Origin: Varunaivibrio sulfuroxidans
Lineage (GTDB): Bacteria > Pseudomonadota > Alphaproteobacteria > Rhodospirillales > Magnetovibrionaceae
Length of the DNA stretch: 64,000 nucleotides
Direction of reading: 5' to 3'
Assembly: GCF_029318635.1 (NCBI RefSeq)
Contig: NZ_CP119676.1
Coordinates: 2,245,001 to 2,309,000 of the forward strand
Shown here: in pieces, positions 51,001 to 58,931 of the stretch
How the letters are laid out: every line of letters starts with the position of its first letter
Position numbering within the stretch: position 1 is the first letter of the stretch
Translations under genes and position numbers: made by a program
The notes under the pieces: generated by a model
What the model was told of the DNA's origin: nothing
The model's input: the letters and a program-made list of their open reading frames with translations, nothing else
The model's database searches: none

Positions 51001-51538
51001 GGCGGGCGCGGCCCGCGGGGGTTTGCATCGCCCACGCCGCGTAGCGCGCCGCCAGGGCCAAGTTTTCGGCATTGGCGGCCTCGTCGTCGAGCCAGCCCAT
51101 CACCATTTTGGCGAAGGAAAGCTGGGTCAATGGCCCGCCGATCTTCTCGGCCAGGGTGCGTTCCAGGGCCGTCCCGTCGATGTCGGGCAACGCGTCCGCG
51201 GGCACCGCCTTGGCGGCGCGGCGCTGCACGAACAGGCGTTTGCAGGCGTACAGCGGGGCCAATTCATGGTGCCGGGCGGCGAGGGCGCGCACCTCGGGGG
51301 CGATGGCGAACAACTCGGCGATAAAGTCGTCGAGATGGGGGCCGACGGCGACCAGCAAATCGGCGGTGTCCTTGGCGGTGAGGTCCGCTGGATTTTTACG
51401 CGCGTCGAGCAGGGCGCCGTGGAGATCCGGGTCGCCTTGTTTCAGGTGGTCGAGGAAGAGAGCGTCGATGGCGTGAAGGCCGGCCCGGTCGTACAGTGCG
51501 GAAAATTCAAGCCCGTGGGCCAGCGCGAGATCAGTCAT
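48056..51538 (-). CDS. Giant Nfn-like flavoprotein fusing GltD-type and PyrK/NfnA-type modules
   Basis: A 1160-residue multidomain redox protein. Residues 1-230 match nothing I know. Cys243, Cys246, Cys254 and Cys278 (with GCPL) and Cys310, Cys318, Cys321 and Cys325 could hold two [4Fe-4S] clusters, as in GltD/NfnB. The FAD/NADPH module has VVGAGPAG near 384-389 and VVIGGGLTAID near 565. The C-terminal third reads as a ferredoxin-reductase/PyrK-like unit (VVRVERLTPNIVEVVVKAP, GPTGTPTE) ending in MQCMMKEICAQC, a [2Fe-2S]-type cluster. This matches NfnB fused to NfnA. The ATG 51538 has GGGG six nt before it. Confidence 0.78.
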   Translation of the reverse strand: MTDLALAHGLEFSALYDRAGLHAIDALFLDHLKQGDPDLHGALLDARKNPADLTAKDTADLLVAVGPHLDDFIAELFAIAPEVRALAARHHELAPLYACKRLFVQRRAAKAVPADALPDIDGTALERTLAEKIGGPLTQLSFAKMVMGWLDDEAANAENLALAARYAAWAMQTPAGRARHGDDIVFRAPAKTNFDHLVETAARDLNGVPAMAGPDEHIHDRPGFALTDPGCDLTGALDEANYCVICHERGKDSCAKGLKDKKTGAFTVNPLGITLAGCPLEERISEMHKTKAAGHAIAALALITLDNPLCAGTGHRICNDCMKACIYQKQDPVDIPQVETRTLKDVLDLPWGFEIYSLLTRWNPLNLARPVPKDDSGYKVLVVGAGPAGVTLSHHLINEGHAVIAIDGAKLEPLDPQLGGVTPLGARVPFAPIRDIADIREPLDDRIMAGFGGVAEYGITVRWDKNFLKIMRLLVERRERFTLIGGVRFGAQITKESAFAMGFDHIALCMGAGKPTVLGIPNGLARGVRQASDFLMALQLTGAAKMNSLANLQVRLPVVVIGGGLTAIDTATEALAYYVAQVEKFKNRYDTLVADLGEEGVRQGWSAEETAVAEDFLRHGAAIAEERAAAAHESRSTRIHALLDAWGGATIAYRRRMTASPSYTLNHEEIEKALEQGIRFAELLSPSAVEIDAHGYARALKLARQEIGEDGRPRPSGETVVLPARTILIAAGTQPNTVLAREDDRFARLDGKFFQAVGEDGQPVTPERSAKPDAVEVLMEVRDDGRAMSFFGDLHPSFAGNVVKAMASAKQGFPVVDTVLRKRPVEGPGPEDLARRLNDGLRARVVRVERLTPNIVEVVVKAPMAAAAFKPGQFFRLQNFEVLADVKNSTHMAMEGLALTGAWVDVDNGLVSLIVLEMGGSSSLCQDLKPDEPVVLMGPTGTPTETPGGETVLLAGGGLGNAVLFSIGQALRKAGSKVLYFAGYKSPDDRYHVPNIEAAADAIVWCADTAPGFTPNPDRPQDTAFTGNIVAAMAAYAKGELGAQPIPMGDVDRLVAIGSDRMMQAVAQARHGVLKPYLKADHVAIGSINSPMQCMMKEICAQCLQLHKDPETGEETVVFSCFNQDQNLDRVDFPSLHQRLGLNGVQEKLTAKWIAKCRTS

Positions 51539-51723
51539 GTATCGCCCCATCATCGTTAAACTTCGGTCGAACGGATTGTTTGCCAGACGGCGTCGCCCGG
51601 CATACGGTATGATCGTTGCGTTTTATAGCGGAGGGCGGCGCTTTTGCAAAGCCGGTTCCACATAAAAACAAAGTAAATTCGCCCTTTACGAAAGGGTTAC
51701 CGGACGGAAAGGGGCCTTATGCG

Positions 51724-52152
51724 ATGAATGCGCTGGTTTACGCAGGCGACGTCAGCGCCCGGGAATGCTGGGCCACCCTGGAAGATAGCGCCGGTGCGGT
51801 GCTGATCGACGTGCGCACGCCCGAGGAATGGGCCTATGTCGGGATCGTCGATCTTGCCGGATTGGCGCGCGACCCGTTGTACGTTCCCTGGCTGACCTAT
51901 CCGAAAATGGCGCCCAATCCCGACTTCGCCCGCACCCTTACGGAGGCCGTCGGCGCGGACCATGAGCGCCCGCTGTTTTTTCTTTGCCGTTCCGGCCAAC
52001 GCTCGGCCAGGGCGGCCGATGCGATGGCCGCCCTGGGTTACCGGCGGTGCTATAACGTCGCCCACGGTTTCGAGGGCGACCGCGACGCACATGGGCATCG
52101 CGGTACGGTTAATGGCTGGAAGGTCGAGGGATTGCCTTGGGTTCAAGGGTGA
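51724..52152 (+). CDS. Rhodanese-domain sulfurtransferase
   Basis: A single-domain rhodanese. VLIDVRTPEEWAYVG opens the fold and the active-site loop is CRSGQRS with Cys88, so it should be active. No signal peptide, so cytoplasmic. ATG 51724 gives 142 residues. It is divergent from the giant flavoprotein across about 185 bp and convergent with metZ. It may serve the sulfur carriers encoded elsewhere in the window. Confidence 0.9.
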   Translation: MNALVYAGDVSARECWATLEDSAGAVLIDVRTPEEWAYVGIVDLAGLARDPLYVPWLTYPKMAPNPDFARTLTEAVGADHERPLFFLCRSGQRSARAADAMAALGYRRCYNVAHGFEGDRDAHGHRGTVNGWKVEGLPWVQG

Positions 52153-52188
52153 CCGGGCCGCTTTCGCGTCCCGCGGTCGTCTCCTCGG

Positions 52189-53382
52189 TCAGGCGAGGGC
52201 CTGACTAAGGTCGTCCTTGAGGTCGTTAATGTCCTCGATTCCCACCGATAGGCGGACCAAACCGTCGCTTATTCCGACCCGGGCGCGTTCCTCGGCGCTG
52301 AGGCGCTGGTGGGTGGTCGTCGCCGGATGGGTGATCAGGCTTTTGGCGTCGCCCAGGTTGTTCGAGATGTCGATGGTTTTCAGGGCGTTGAGGGTGCGGA
52401 ACGCCCCGGCCTTGCCGTCCTTCAGTTCGAAGGCGATCATGGTGCCGCCCTTTTTCATCTGGCGCTTGGCCAGTGCGTGTTGAGGATGGCTTTCAAGGCC
52501 CGGATAGACGGTCCGCTCGACGGCGGCGAAGGTTTCCAGGTGGCGGGCGAGTTCAAGCGCATTTTCACATTGACGGGAAACGCGCAGGTCCAACGTTTCC
52601 AGTCCCTTAAGCAGTATCCAGGCGTTAAACGGCGATAAGGACGGTCCGGTATTGCGGGCGAACGGACGCAGTTGGTCTTCGAAATAAGCTTTGTCGTTGG
52701 TGAGGATCGCACCGCCCAACGAGCGGCCTTGTCCGTCGATATGCTTGGTCGCCGAATAGGTGACGACGTCGGCGCCGAAATCCATCGGACGCTGAAGAAC
52801 CGGCGAGGCGAAGGCGTTATCGACCACGACCCGCGCCCCGACGTCGTGGGCGAGGTCGCAGACGGCCTTGAGGTCGATCAATTCCAGGGTCGGGTTGGAC
52901 GGCGTTTCCAGGAACACGGCGGCGGCGGGTTTTCCCAGGGCGCGCGCCCACTGATCCAGATCGGGGCCATCGACAAATTCCGTTTCGATCCCGTAGCGCG
53001 GCAAAAGATCGGCGATGATGTAGGCGCACGAGCCGAACAGGGCGCGCGCGGCGACGACGCGATCGCCCGCCTTGAGCGGTGCGATCAGGGCGGCGAACAC
53101 GGCGGCCATGCCGCTGGCGACGCCCATGCAATATTCCGCCCCCTCGATTGCGGCCAGGCGGGTCTCGAAGATGGTGTTGGTGGGATTGGCGTAGCGCGAA
53201 TAGACGTAGCGCGGATTTTCTCCGGTAAACGCCTGTTCGGCGGCCTCGGCGCTGTCGTAAACATAGCCCGAGGTCATGAACAGCGCTTCGCTGGTTTCGA
53301 AAAATTCACTGCGCTGCTGGCCACCGCGCACCAGACGGGTGGCGGAACGCCAGGAGGTTTCGTCTTTTGATCTGCTGCTCAT
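52189..53382 (-). CDS. metZ: O-succinylhomoserine sulfhydrylase MetZ
   Basis: A PLP-dependent Cys/Met-metabolism enzyme making homocysteine from O-succinylhomoserine and sulfide. The PLP lysine is in YSATKHIDGQGR, and RYANPTNTIFETRLAAIEG and the C-terminal RLSVGIEDINDLKDDL are the family ends. 397 residues. It is preceded by a SAM-II riboswitch, so it would be turned off when S-adenosylmethionine is abundant, confirming the methionine role. GGAG eight nt before the ATG. Confidence 0.93.
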   Translation of the reverse strand: MSSRSKDETSWRSATRLVRGGQQRSEFFETSEALFMTSGYVYDSAEAAEQAFTGENPRYVYSRYANPTNTIFETRLAAIEGAEYCMGVASGMAAVFAALIAPLKAGDRVVAARALFGSCAYIIADLLPRYGIETEFVDGPDLDQWARALGKPAAAVFLETPSNPTLELIDLKAVCDLAHDVGARVVVDNAFASPVLQRPMDFGADVVTYSATKHIDGQGRSLGGAILTNDKAYFEDQLRPFARNTGPSLSPFNAWILLKGLETLDLRVSRQCENALELARHLETFAAVERTVYPGLESHPQHALAKRQMKKGGTMIAFELKDGKAGAFRTLNALKTIDISNNLGDAKSLITHPATTTHQRLSAEERARVGISDGLVRLSVGIEDINDLKDDLSQALA

Positions 53383-53444
53383 GGGTATGCTCCGGACAAA
53401 TAAAAATAAGCCTGCCGCGTGGCCAGGCCCATTGAACGAGCGCG

Positions 53445-53500
53445 GCCTTTTAGCGGGTTGTTTTACGTGGCCGCAAGCCGACCGGCCAAATCACCACGAT
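53445..53500 (-). ncRNA. SAM-II riboswitch upstream of metZ
   Basis: Read on the minus strand, the leader runs CGTGGTGATTTGGCC, then GGTCGGCTTGCGGCCACG, then TAAAACAACCCGCTAAAAGG. The P1 CGTGG/CCACG stem, the GATTT loop segment and the GCTAAA 3' pseudoknot strand match the SAM-II (metA-type) aptamer known from alphaproteobacterial methionine genes. It lies about 60 nt ahead of the metZ start. Binding SAM would reduce expression. Confidence 0.85.
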
Positions 53501-53743
53501 GGTTAAAAAATGAAACCGATCGCGACGCGGGTCAAGCCTTTATCGTCGCGATCGCGCGATCGCGGGTGGGACGCCCGTGGGATGCCCGTGGGACGCCTGT
53601 GGGCGCGCGCGCGGCAAAAGCAGAAAAAAAGCCCTTGGGGGTTTCACATCCGCCGCGTTTGGCCCCATATTATCCCCCGATTCCCCCGCCCGCGAAAACG
53701 GCGACGACGGGGCGTTCACACAGTCAACTGAAGGTGCCAGCAT
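53501..53743. other. Intergenic region between metZ leader and tldD
   Basis: No convincing gene. It holds a 16-bp palindrome built of two GCGATCGC octamers (53548-53563) followed by three 11-bp tandem repeats (53566-53598), then a C-rich stretch with the tldD start nearby. The metZ promoter must lie near 53500-53530. Confidence 0.5.
53548..53605. repeat. GCGATCGC pair plus three 11-bp tandem repeats
   Basis: GCGATCGC occurs twice end to end (53548-53563). Just after, GTGGGAYGCCY is repeated three times (53566-53576, 53577-53587, 53588-53598) and a partial GTGGGCG follows. The arrangement is unusual in this otherwise repeat-poor stretch. Confidence 0.65.
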
Positions 53744-55177
53744 ATGAGCGATCTTGCCGCGACCGATGATCTTTTTTTCCAGCAAACCGGATTGGCCCGC
53801 GAACGCGCCGAAAAAATCGTCGATGACGCCCTGGCCGGCGCCGACGATGGCGAGTTGTTTTTGGAATACCGCCAGTCGGAAAGTCTGGTCTTCGACGACG
53901 GCCAGTTGAAGAACGCCAGCTTCGACACCACTCAGGGCTTCGGTCTGCGCGCGGTAAGCGGCGAGGTTACCGGATTTTCGCATGCCTCCAAGATCGACGA
54001 GGACGCCCTGAAACGCGCCGGAGAGACGGTCAAGGCGGTGGGGCGCGGCCACGGTGGGACCGAGGGGGCGAATCCCCAGGGCACCAATCGCCGCCTGTAT
54101 ATCGCCGATAACCCCCTCGATCTGGTCGATTTCGAAACCAAGGTCAAGTTGCTCGCCGATATCGACGCCTACGCTCGCGCCCGTGACGAGCGGGTGCGCC
54201 AGGTCTCGGTGTCGTTGGCGGGCAGTTGGCAGGCGGTTCAAATCTTGCGCGGCGGCGGCATGCGCGCGGGCGATATCCGCCCGCTGGTGCGCGTCAATGT
54301 TTCGGTCGTGGTCGGCCGGGGCGATCGCATGGAAAGCGGGAGCCACGGCGCGGGCGGACGGGTCACCTATGAGCGTTTCATCGATCCCGTCAGTTGGCGC
54401 GGCGCGGTCGATGAGGCTCTGCGTCAGGCCCTGGTGAATTTGGATTCGGTACCCGCGCCGGCCGGTGAAATGACGGTGGTGCTCGGCCCCGGCTGGCCCG
54501 GAATTCTCCTTCACGAGGCGATCGGCCATGGCCTGGAGGGGGACTTCAACCGCAAGAAGACCTCGGCGTTCGCCGGACTTTTGGGGCAACGGGTCGCCGC
54601 CCCCGGGGTCACCGTGATCGACGACGGCACCCTTGCCGACCGCCGCGGCTCGATCACCATCGACGACGAGGGAACGCCGTCGTCGTCCACGGTGCTGATC
54701 GAGGACGGCATTTTGAAAGGCTACATGCAAGATCGCATGAACGCCCGCCTGATGGGGATGGCCCCGACCGGCAACGGACGCCGGGAAAGCTTTTCCCACG
54801 CCCCGCTGCCGCGCATGACCAACACCTATATGTTGGGCGGCGATGCCGATCCCGGCGAAATTCTGGCCTCGGTCAAGGATGGCGTTTACGCCGTCAATTT
54901 CGGCGGCGGACAGGTCGATATCACCTCGGGCAAGTTCGTCTTCACCTGCACCGAAGCCTACCGTATCGAAAACGGCAAAGTCGGCGCGCCGGTAAAGGGG
55001 GCGACATTAATCGGCAACGGACCCGAAGTGCTGACCCGGGTGTCGATGATCGGCAACGACATGGCCTTGGACCCCGGGGTGGGAACCTGCGGTAAGGACG
55101 GCCAGGGCGTTCCCGTCGGCGTCGGTCAGCCGACCTTGAAGATCGACGCCTTGACGGTGGGCGGGACGGCGGCCTGA
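53744..55177 (+). CDS. tldD: Metalloprotease TldD
   Basis: The catalytic partner of PmbA/TldE. LLHEAIGHGLEGDFNRKKTSAF contains the HExxxH zinc motif of this family. Other stretches (DDGQLKNASFDTTQGFGLRAV, GTPSSSTVLIEDGILKGYM) match TldD. 477 residues. It has no neighbour partner; pmbA is 14 kb away. It converges tightly with the EAL-CZB gene, only 3 bp apart. Confidence 0.94.
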   Translation: MSDLAATDDLFFQQTGLARERAEKIVDDALAGADDGELFLEYRQSESLVFDDGQLKNASFDTTQGFGLRAVSGEVTGFSHASKIDEDALKRAGETVKAVGRGHGGTEGANPQGTNRRLYIADNPLDLVDFETKVKLLADIDAYARARDERVRQVSVSLAGSWQAVQILRGGGMRAGDIRPLVRVNVSVVVGRGDRMESGSHGAGGRVTYERFIDPVSWRGAVDEALRQALVNLDSVPAPAGEMTVVLGPGWPGILLHEAIGHGLEGDFNRKKTSAFAGLLGQRVAAPGVTVIDDGTLADRRGSITIDDEGTPSSSTVLIEDGILKGYMQDRMNARLMGMAPTGNGRRESFSHAPLPRMTNTYMLGGDADPGEILASVKDGVYAVNFGGGQVDITSGKFVFTCTEAYRIENGKVGAPVKGATLIGNGPEVLTRVSMIGNDMALDPGVGTCGKDGQGVPVGVGQPTLKIDALTVGGTAA

Positions 55178-55180
55178 AGA

Positions 55181-56485
55181 TCACGATTGAGATTGGGGCG
55201 AATCGAACGCCGCGCCCGGGCCCGGACTGATTTCAGAGGTGAATTCCGAACCGGCTTCGAGATCGCCTTTCGGGTCTTGTTCGGGGGGTGGCGGCGTCAG
55301 GGCGTGGGCGAACGATTTCCCGACGATTTTGGAAACCACGGCGTCCACGGCTTCGGAGTGGCAGAGAAAGGCCTGGGTCATTTCGGCAATCAGGGCCGGC
55401 GGCGATGGCGCGCGCGCGGCCTTGATTAATTTTTCGCCGGTTTCGTGCATCAGGGCATGAGGGATCTTCAGGCGTTGGTAATCCTCCACGGTGAAATAAT
55501 GCCTGCCTTCGCTCGAAATCCATTGATCCAGCTGGCAATGTTCGGGCGCGTGCCGAAGTCCGAGCCTCGGCAGGGCGCGCCAATCGTCTCGATCGCTGTT
55601 GGGATCGGCGCTGCCCATCGCTAGGGCGAAAACGCTTTCCAGGATTTTACGTCGGTATGATAAGTGGTTGACCCAGGCGTTATATAGAATGCCGAGCCCC
55701 GACGACGGCCACGACGGTCGGCGGGCGATCAGGGCGGTCAAATCGTCCAGGGGTAGGGGGCGGCTCATCCAAAAACCCTGTGCCTCGTTGCACCCCGACG
55801 CCAGCAAATAACGGTAGGCGGCGGCGCTTTCCACGCCTTCGGCGACGGTTTTTACCCCCATTTCCCTGGCCAGATAAATGCTGGAGCGCACGATATGGGT
55901 GTTTTTGGCGTCCACGGTCATGCGCCGGACGACGCCCTGGTCGATTTTCAGCGCCGAAAACGGAATTTGGCTGAGAATATCGAGTGACGCATACCCAGTG
56001 CCGAAATCGTCCATCACGATGTCGATGCCCATCGCCACCAACTCACGCAGCGTCGCCATGGTTTGCGGACCTTTGTCGAGAAACGCCGATTCGGTGATTT
56101 CGATCTGAATATTGTCCGCCGATATCCGCTTGTCGCCGACGAAACTGCGCAGCATTTTGGCGAGATACGGAGAGAAGAGATCCCGCGCCGAAACGTTGAA
56201 GGCGATGCGGATGTCAGGCTTTGTTTTGCGAATACGTTCGATATCGTCGATCAGGGTGACCAACATCACGGCGGTGATGGTGGTGATGAAACCGCTGCTC
56301 TCGGCGTCGGGTAGGAACGAATCGGGCGAGACGAGAGTCCCGTCGGCGCGCTTCCAGCGCAACAAAGCCTCCGCGCCGGAAATTTTTCCATCGAGAAATG
56401 AAATTTTAGGTTGATAGTAAAAGCACAATTCTCCACCGTGCAGCGCGCGCTCAATGTCGTCGTGCGGTATTATCTTTTCGGGCAT
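55181..56485 (-). CDS. EAL-domain cyclic-di-GMP phosphodiesterase with C-terminal CZB-like zinc-binding domain
   Basis: Residues 1-250 are an EAL domain: EAL at 38-40 (GAEALLRW), ITESAFL, DDFGTGYASL, KID, VAEGVES and GFWMSRP, the complete active set. From about residue 265 to 385 comes a helical domain with His274, Cys317 (in EHCQLDQW), His343 and His347 (PHALMH), the His-Cys-His-x3-His ligand pattern of chemoreceptor zinc-binding (CZB) domains. An acidic tail of about 40 residues ends the chain. Zinc binding would regulate cyclic di-GMP breakdown. It has no membrane segment. Confidence 0.86.
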   Translation of the reverse strand: MPEKIIPHDDIERALHGGELCFYYQPKISFLDGKISGAEALLRWKRADGTLVSPDSFLPDAESSGFITTITAVMLVTLIDDIERIRKTKPDIRIAFNVSARDLFSPYLAKMLRSFVGDKRISADNIQIEITESAFLDKGPQTMATLRELVAMGIDIVMDDFGTGYASLDILSQIPFSALKIDQGVVRRMTVDAKNTHIVRSSIYLAREMGVKTVAEGVESAAAYRYLLASGCNEAQGFWMSRPLPLDDLTALIARRPSWPSSGLGILYNAWVNHLSYRRKILESVFALAMGSADPNSDRDDWRALPRLGLRHAPEHCQLDQWISSEGRHYFTVEDYQRLKIPHALMHETGEKLIKAARAPSPPALIAEMTQAFLCHSEAVDAVVSKIVGKSFAHALTPPPPEQDPKGDLEAGSEFTSEISPGPGAAFDSPQSQS

Positions 56486-56702
56486 AGGGCCATTCCCAAA
56501 TCAATCTTATAAATTTTTCGGCCCACAGACGGGGTCGCAGGCGCCTTTGAGTTTTAAACTTCCAACGCACGGCGCGGCAGTCGCGCCATGCGCGCGGTTT
56601 CCTCGCCCCGAATCGGGACGAGGGATCCTTGGCGCCGAATTCCCCAGAAACCCAGCGCCAAAGTTATTTTGATTATGTGAGAATACAGAGACTTAGCAAG
56701 GA
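56486..56702. other. Gap between EAL-CZB gene and gshA
   Basis: About 217 bp without a convincing gene. An AT-rich patch near 56500-56520 may be the EAL-CZB promoter. The last stretch before gshA is AT-rich too and holds only the gshA stop. Confidence 0.35.
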
Positions 56703-58070
56703 TTAGTAGGAATATTCCTTGAAAATAGGATCGATGTTTCCCTTCCATCGTCGCTCGAACGCCATCAGCAGGTCATCGGCAGGGGTGAGACCCGATTCGG
56801 CGATTTGAAAGAGCGGGTTGAGAAAGTGGGTTTCATCGCGTCCGACACCGTCCATTTTGGCGCGGCGTTCCAGTCCGCCGTGGGCGATTTCCAGAACGTC
56901 GAGGGCGATATCGCCGACATCGCCGCCGCGAAACGCCGTGGCGAGGGCCGTTTTGGGCACCTCGCGGCGCAGGAAGGCATGATCTTCCCGGCTCCAATCG
57001 TGGACGATGTCCCAGGCCTTGGCGCGGGCCGCCTCGTCGTACAATAGGCCGACCCAAAAGGCGGGCAGGGCGCATAAACGGTTCCAGGGACCGCCGTCGG
57101 CGCCGCGCATTTCCAGATAACGTTTCAAGCGCACCTCGGGGAAGGCCACGGTGAGATGATCCTCCCAGTCGGAGAGCGTCGGATATTCGCCGGGTAGGGC
57201 GGGCAGCTTGCCGGCCAGGAAATCGCGGAAGGACTGTCCCGAGGCGTCGATGTAGTGGCCGTCGCGATAGACGAAATACATCGGCACATCGAGCATGTAC
57301 TCGACATATCTTTCGAAACCGAACCCTTCGTCGAAGACGAAGGGCAGCATGCCGCAGCGGTCGGGATCGGTGTCGGTCCAGATGTGGCTGCGATAGCTGA
57401 GAAAGCCCGAGGGCGCGCCATTGCGAAACGGTGAGTTCGCCCACAACGCGGTGGCGATCGGCTGCAGGGCGAGGGAGATGCGGAACATCTCGACCATCGT
57501 CGCTTCGCTGTCGAAATCCAGGTTGACCTGCACCGTGCACGTCGCCTGCATCATATCCAAGCCCAGAGTTCCGCGTGTCGGCATATAGCGGCGCATGATT
57601 TCGTAGCGATTTTTGGGCATCCAGGGCAGGGTATCGGTGGACCACTTGGGCTGATAGCCCAAACCGATGAAGCCGATCCCCAGCTTGGCGGCGATCGCCT
57701 TGACCTGATTGAGGTGCAGGCCGACCTCCTTGCAGGTCTGGTGAACCGTTTCCAGGGGCGCGCCCGACAGTTCGACCTGGCCCGCCGGCTCCAGGGTGAT
57801 CGAACTGCCGTCGTCCATTTTCAGGGCGATCAGGTGGCCGTCCTCGAAAACGGGAAGCCATCCGAAGTTACGCAAACCTTCGAGCAGGGCCTTGATGCCG
57901 TTCTCGCCGCCGTATTCCAGGGGGCGTAGGGTTTGCAAGTCGTAAGCGAATTTTTCATGTTCGGTGCCGATCCGCCACTTTTCCTTGGGCTTGCAGCCCG
58001 AGGCCATGTACGCGATTAGGGTTTCCTTGTTGGTGACGGGTGCGCCCTGGGGCGCAGAGTCGATTGCCAT
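56703..58070 (-). CDS. gshA: Glutamate-cysteine ligase GshA (alphaproteobacterial/plant type)
   Basis: First step of glutathione synthesis: ATP-dependent coupling of glutamate and cysteine. The sequence has the GCS2-type layout: [54 protein letters not shown], and [13 protein letters not shown]; this is the plant/alphaproteobacterial family rather than the E. coli one. ATG 58070 with AAGGATT nine nt upstream gives 455 residues, normal. rsmE lies upstream in the same direction, ending 14 bp before it. Confidence 0.93.
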   Translation of the reverse strand: MAIDSAPQGAPVTNKETLIAYMASGCKPKEKWRIGTEHEKFAYDLQTLRPLEYGGENGIKALLEGLRNFGWLPVFEDGHLIALKMDDGSSITLEPAGQVELSGAPLETVHQTCKEVGLHLNQVKAIAAKLGIGFIGLGYQPKWSTDTLPWMPKNRYEIMRRYMPTRGTLGLDMMQATCTVQVNLDFDSEATMVEMFRISLALQPIATALWANSPFRNGAPSGFLSYRSHIWTDTDPDRCGMLPFVFDEGFGFERYVEYMLDVPMYFVYRDGHYIDASGQSFRDFLAGKLPALPGEYPTLSDWEDHLTVAFPEVRLKRYLEMRGADGGPWNRLCALPAFWVGLLYDEAARAKAWDIVHDWSREDHAFLRREVPKTALATAFRGGDVGDIALDVLEIAHGGLERRAKMDGVGRDETHFLNPLFQIAESGLTPADDLLMAFERRWKGNIDPIFKEYSY

Positions 58071-58083
58071 GGTTCGCAAATCC

Positions 58084-58890
58084 TTATGTGGAGGAAGGGG
58101 CATTGTCGGTGGCGTCGTCGATGCAAGCATCGCCGGACGACAACATCAGGTGGCAGGCGAGCGCGACCAGCGCCGCCGTTTCGGCGCGCAAAATACGAGG
58201 CCCGAGGCTAACCGGGAAGACGAAAGGCGCTTTGTCGAGTAAGGCGACTTCATCACGGGAAAAACCGCCCTCCGGGCCGATCAGGAAGGCGCGTTCTTGC
58301 ACCTCTGCGACGTTCTGCAGAGCTTGGGCGATGGGGGGCGCGGACAGGCGTTCAACGGCGGCGAACAGGGGGGGGGCGCCGACCGGCAGGCGTTCCCATT
58401 GGTCGAGAAGCTGCGCGAGGGCGATCGGCGCGTCAACGGTGGGCAGCGTCAGGCGTTCGCATTGTTCCGCCGCCTCGCGGGCCTGGGCCCGGAGGCGCGC
58501 CACGTTGACGCGGCCGACATCGGTATGGCGCGTAATCACCGGGGACAGCCGCGAGACCCCCAGTTCGACGGATTTTTCGACGAGGAAGTCGAGGCGCGCC
58601 TTTTTCAGGGGGGCGAAAATCAGGCGAACGTTCGGTTCGCGTCGTTGCCCGTGCATTTGGCGTAAAATCGCGACCTCGCCGTGGTGCTTGCCCAAGGCGG
58701 CGAGTTCGCCTAGCCATTCCCCGTCGCGGCCGTTGAACAGCGCCACCGGCGCGTTTTTTCCGGCGCGCATGACGTTTTTAAGATAATGGCTCTGTTCGTG
58801 GTCGAGGGCGACCCGCGCCCCAGCGGTGAGCGCGGTATCGACGAAAAGACGGAATTTGGGGCGCGGCGTTTGATCCATGATGGTGAGCAT
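58084..58890 (-). CDS. rsmE: 16S rRNA (uracil(1498)-N(3))-methyltransferase RsmE
   Basis: A SPOUT-family methyltransferase acting on U1498. [11 protein letters not shown] and [16 protein letters not shown] are the SAM-binding knot motifs, and [20 protein letters not shown] is the family core. The ATG at 58890 gives 268 residues; 58878 is an alternative, and further extension overlaps ubiA. It is divergent from ubiA by about 40 bp and precedes gshA in one operon. Confidence 0.93.
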   Translation of the reverse strand: MLTIMDQTPRPKFRLFVDTALTAGARVALDHEQSHYLKNVMRAGKNAPVALFNGRDGEWLGELAALGKHHGEVAILRQMHGQRREPNVRLIFAPLKKARLDFLVEKSVELGVSRLSPVITRHTDVGRVNVARLRAQAREAAEQCERLTLPTVDAPIALAQLLDQWERLPVGAPPLFAAVERLSAPPIAQALQNVAEVQERAFLIGPEGGFSRDEVALLDKAPFVFPVSLGPRILRAETAALVALACHLMLSSGDACIDDATDNAPSST

Positions 58891-58931
58891 ACATGTACTT
58901 GTTGGGGTTTTCACACGACGTTTGATGGCGT

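Noticed and set aside
52188..52205. GTCAGGC/GCCTGAC dyad at the metZ end
   Set aside because: It is a perfect 7-bp repeat but lies within the coding end of metZ and lacks a U-tract.
53540..54799. A long minus-strand frame opposite tldD
   Set aside because: Antisense shadow; the plus strand carries the HExxxH protease.
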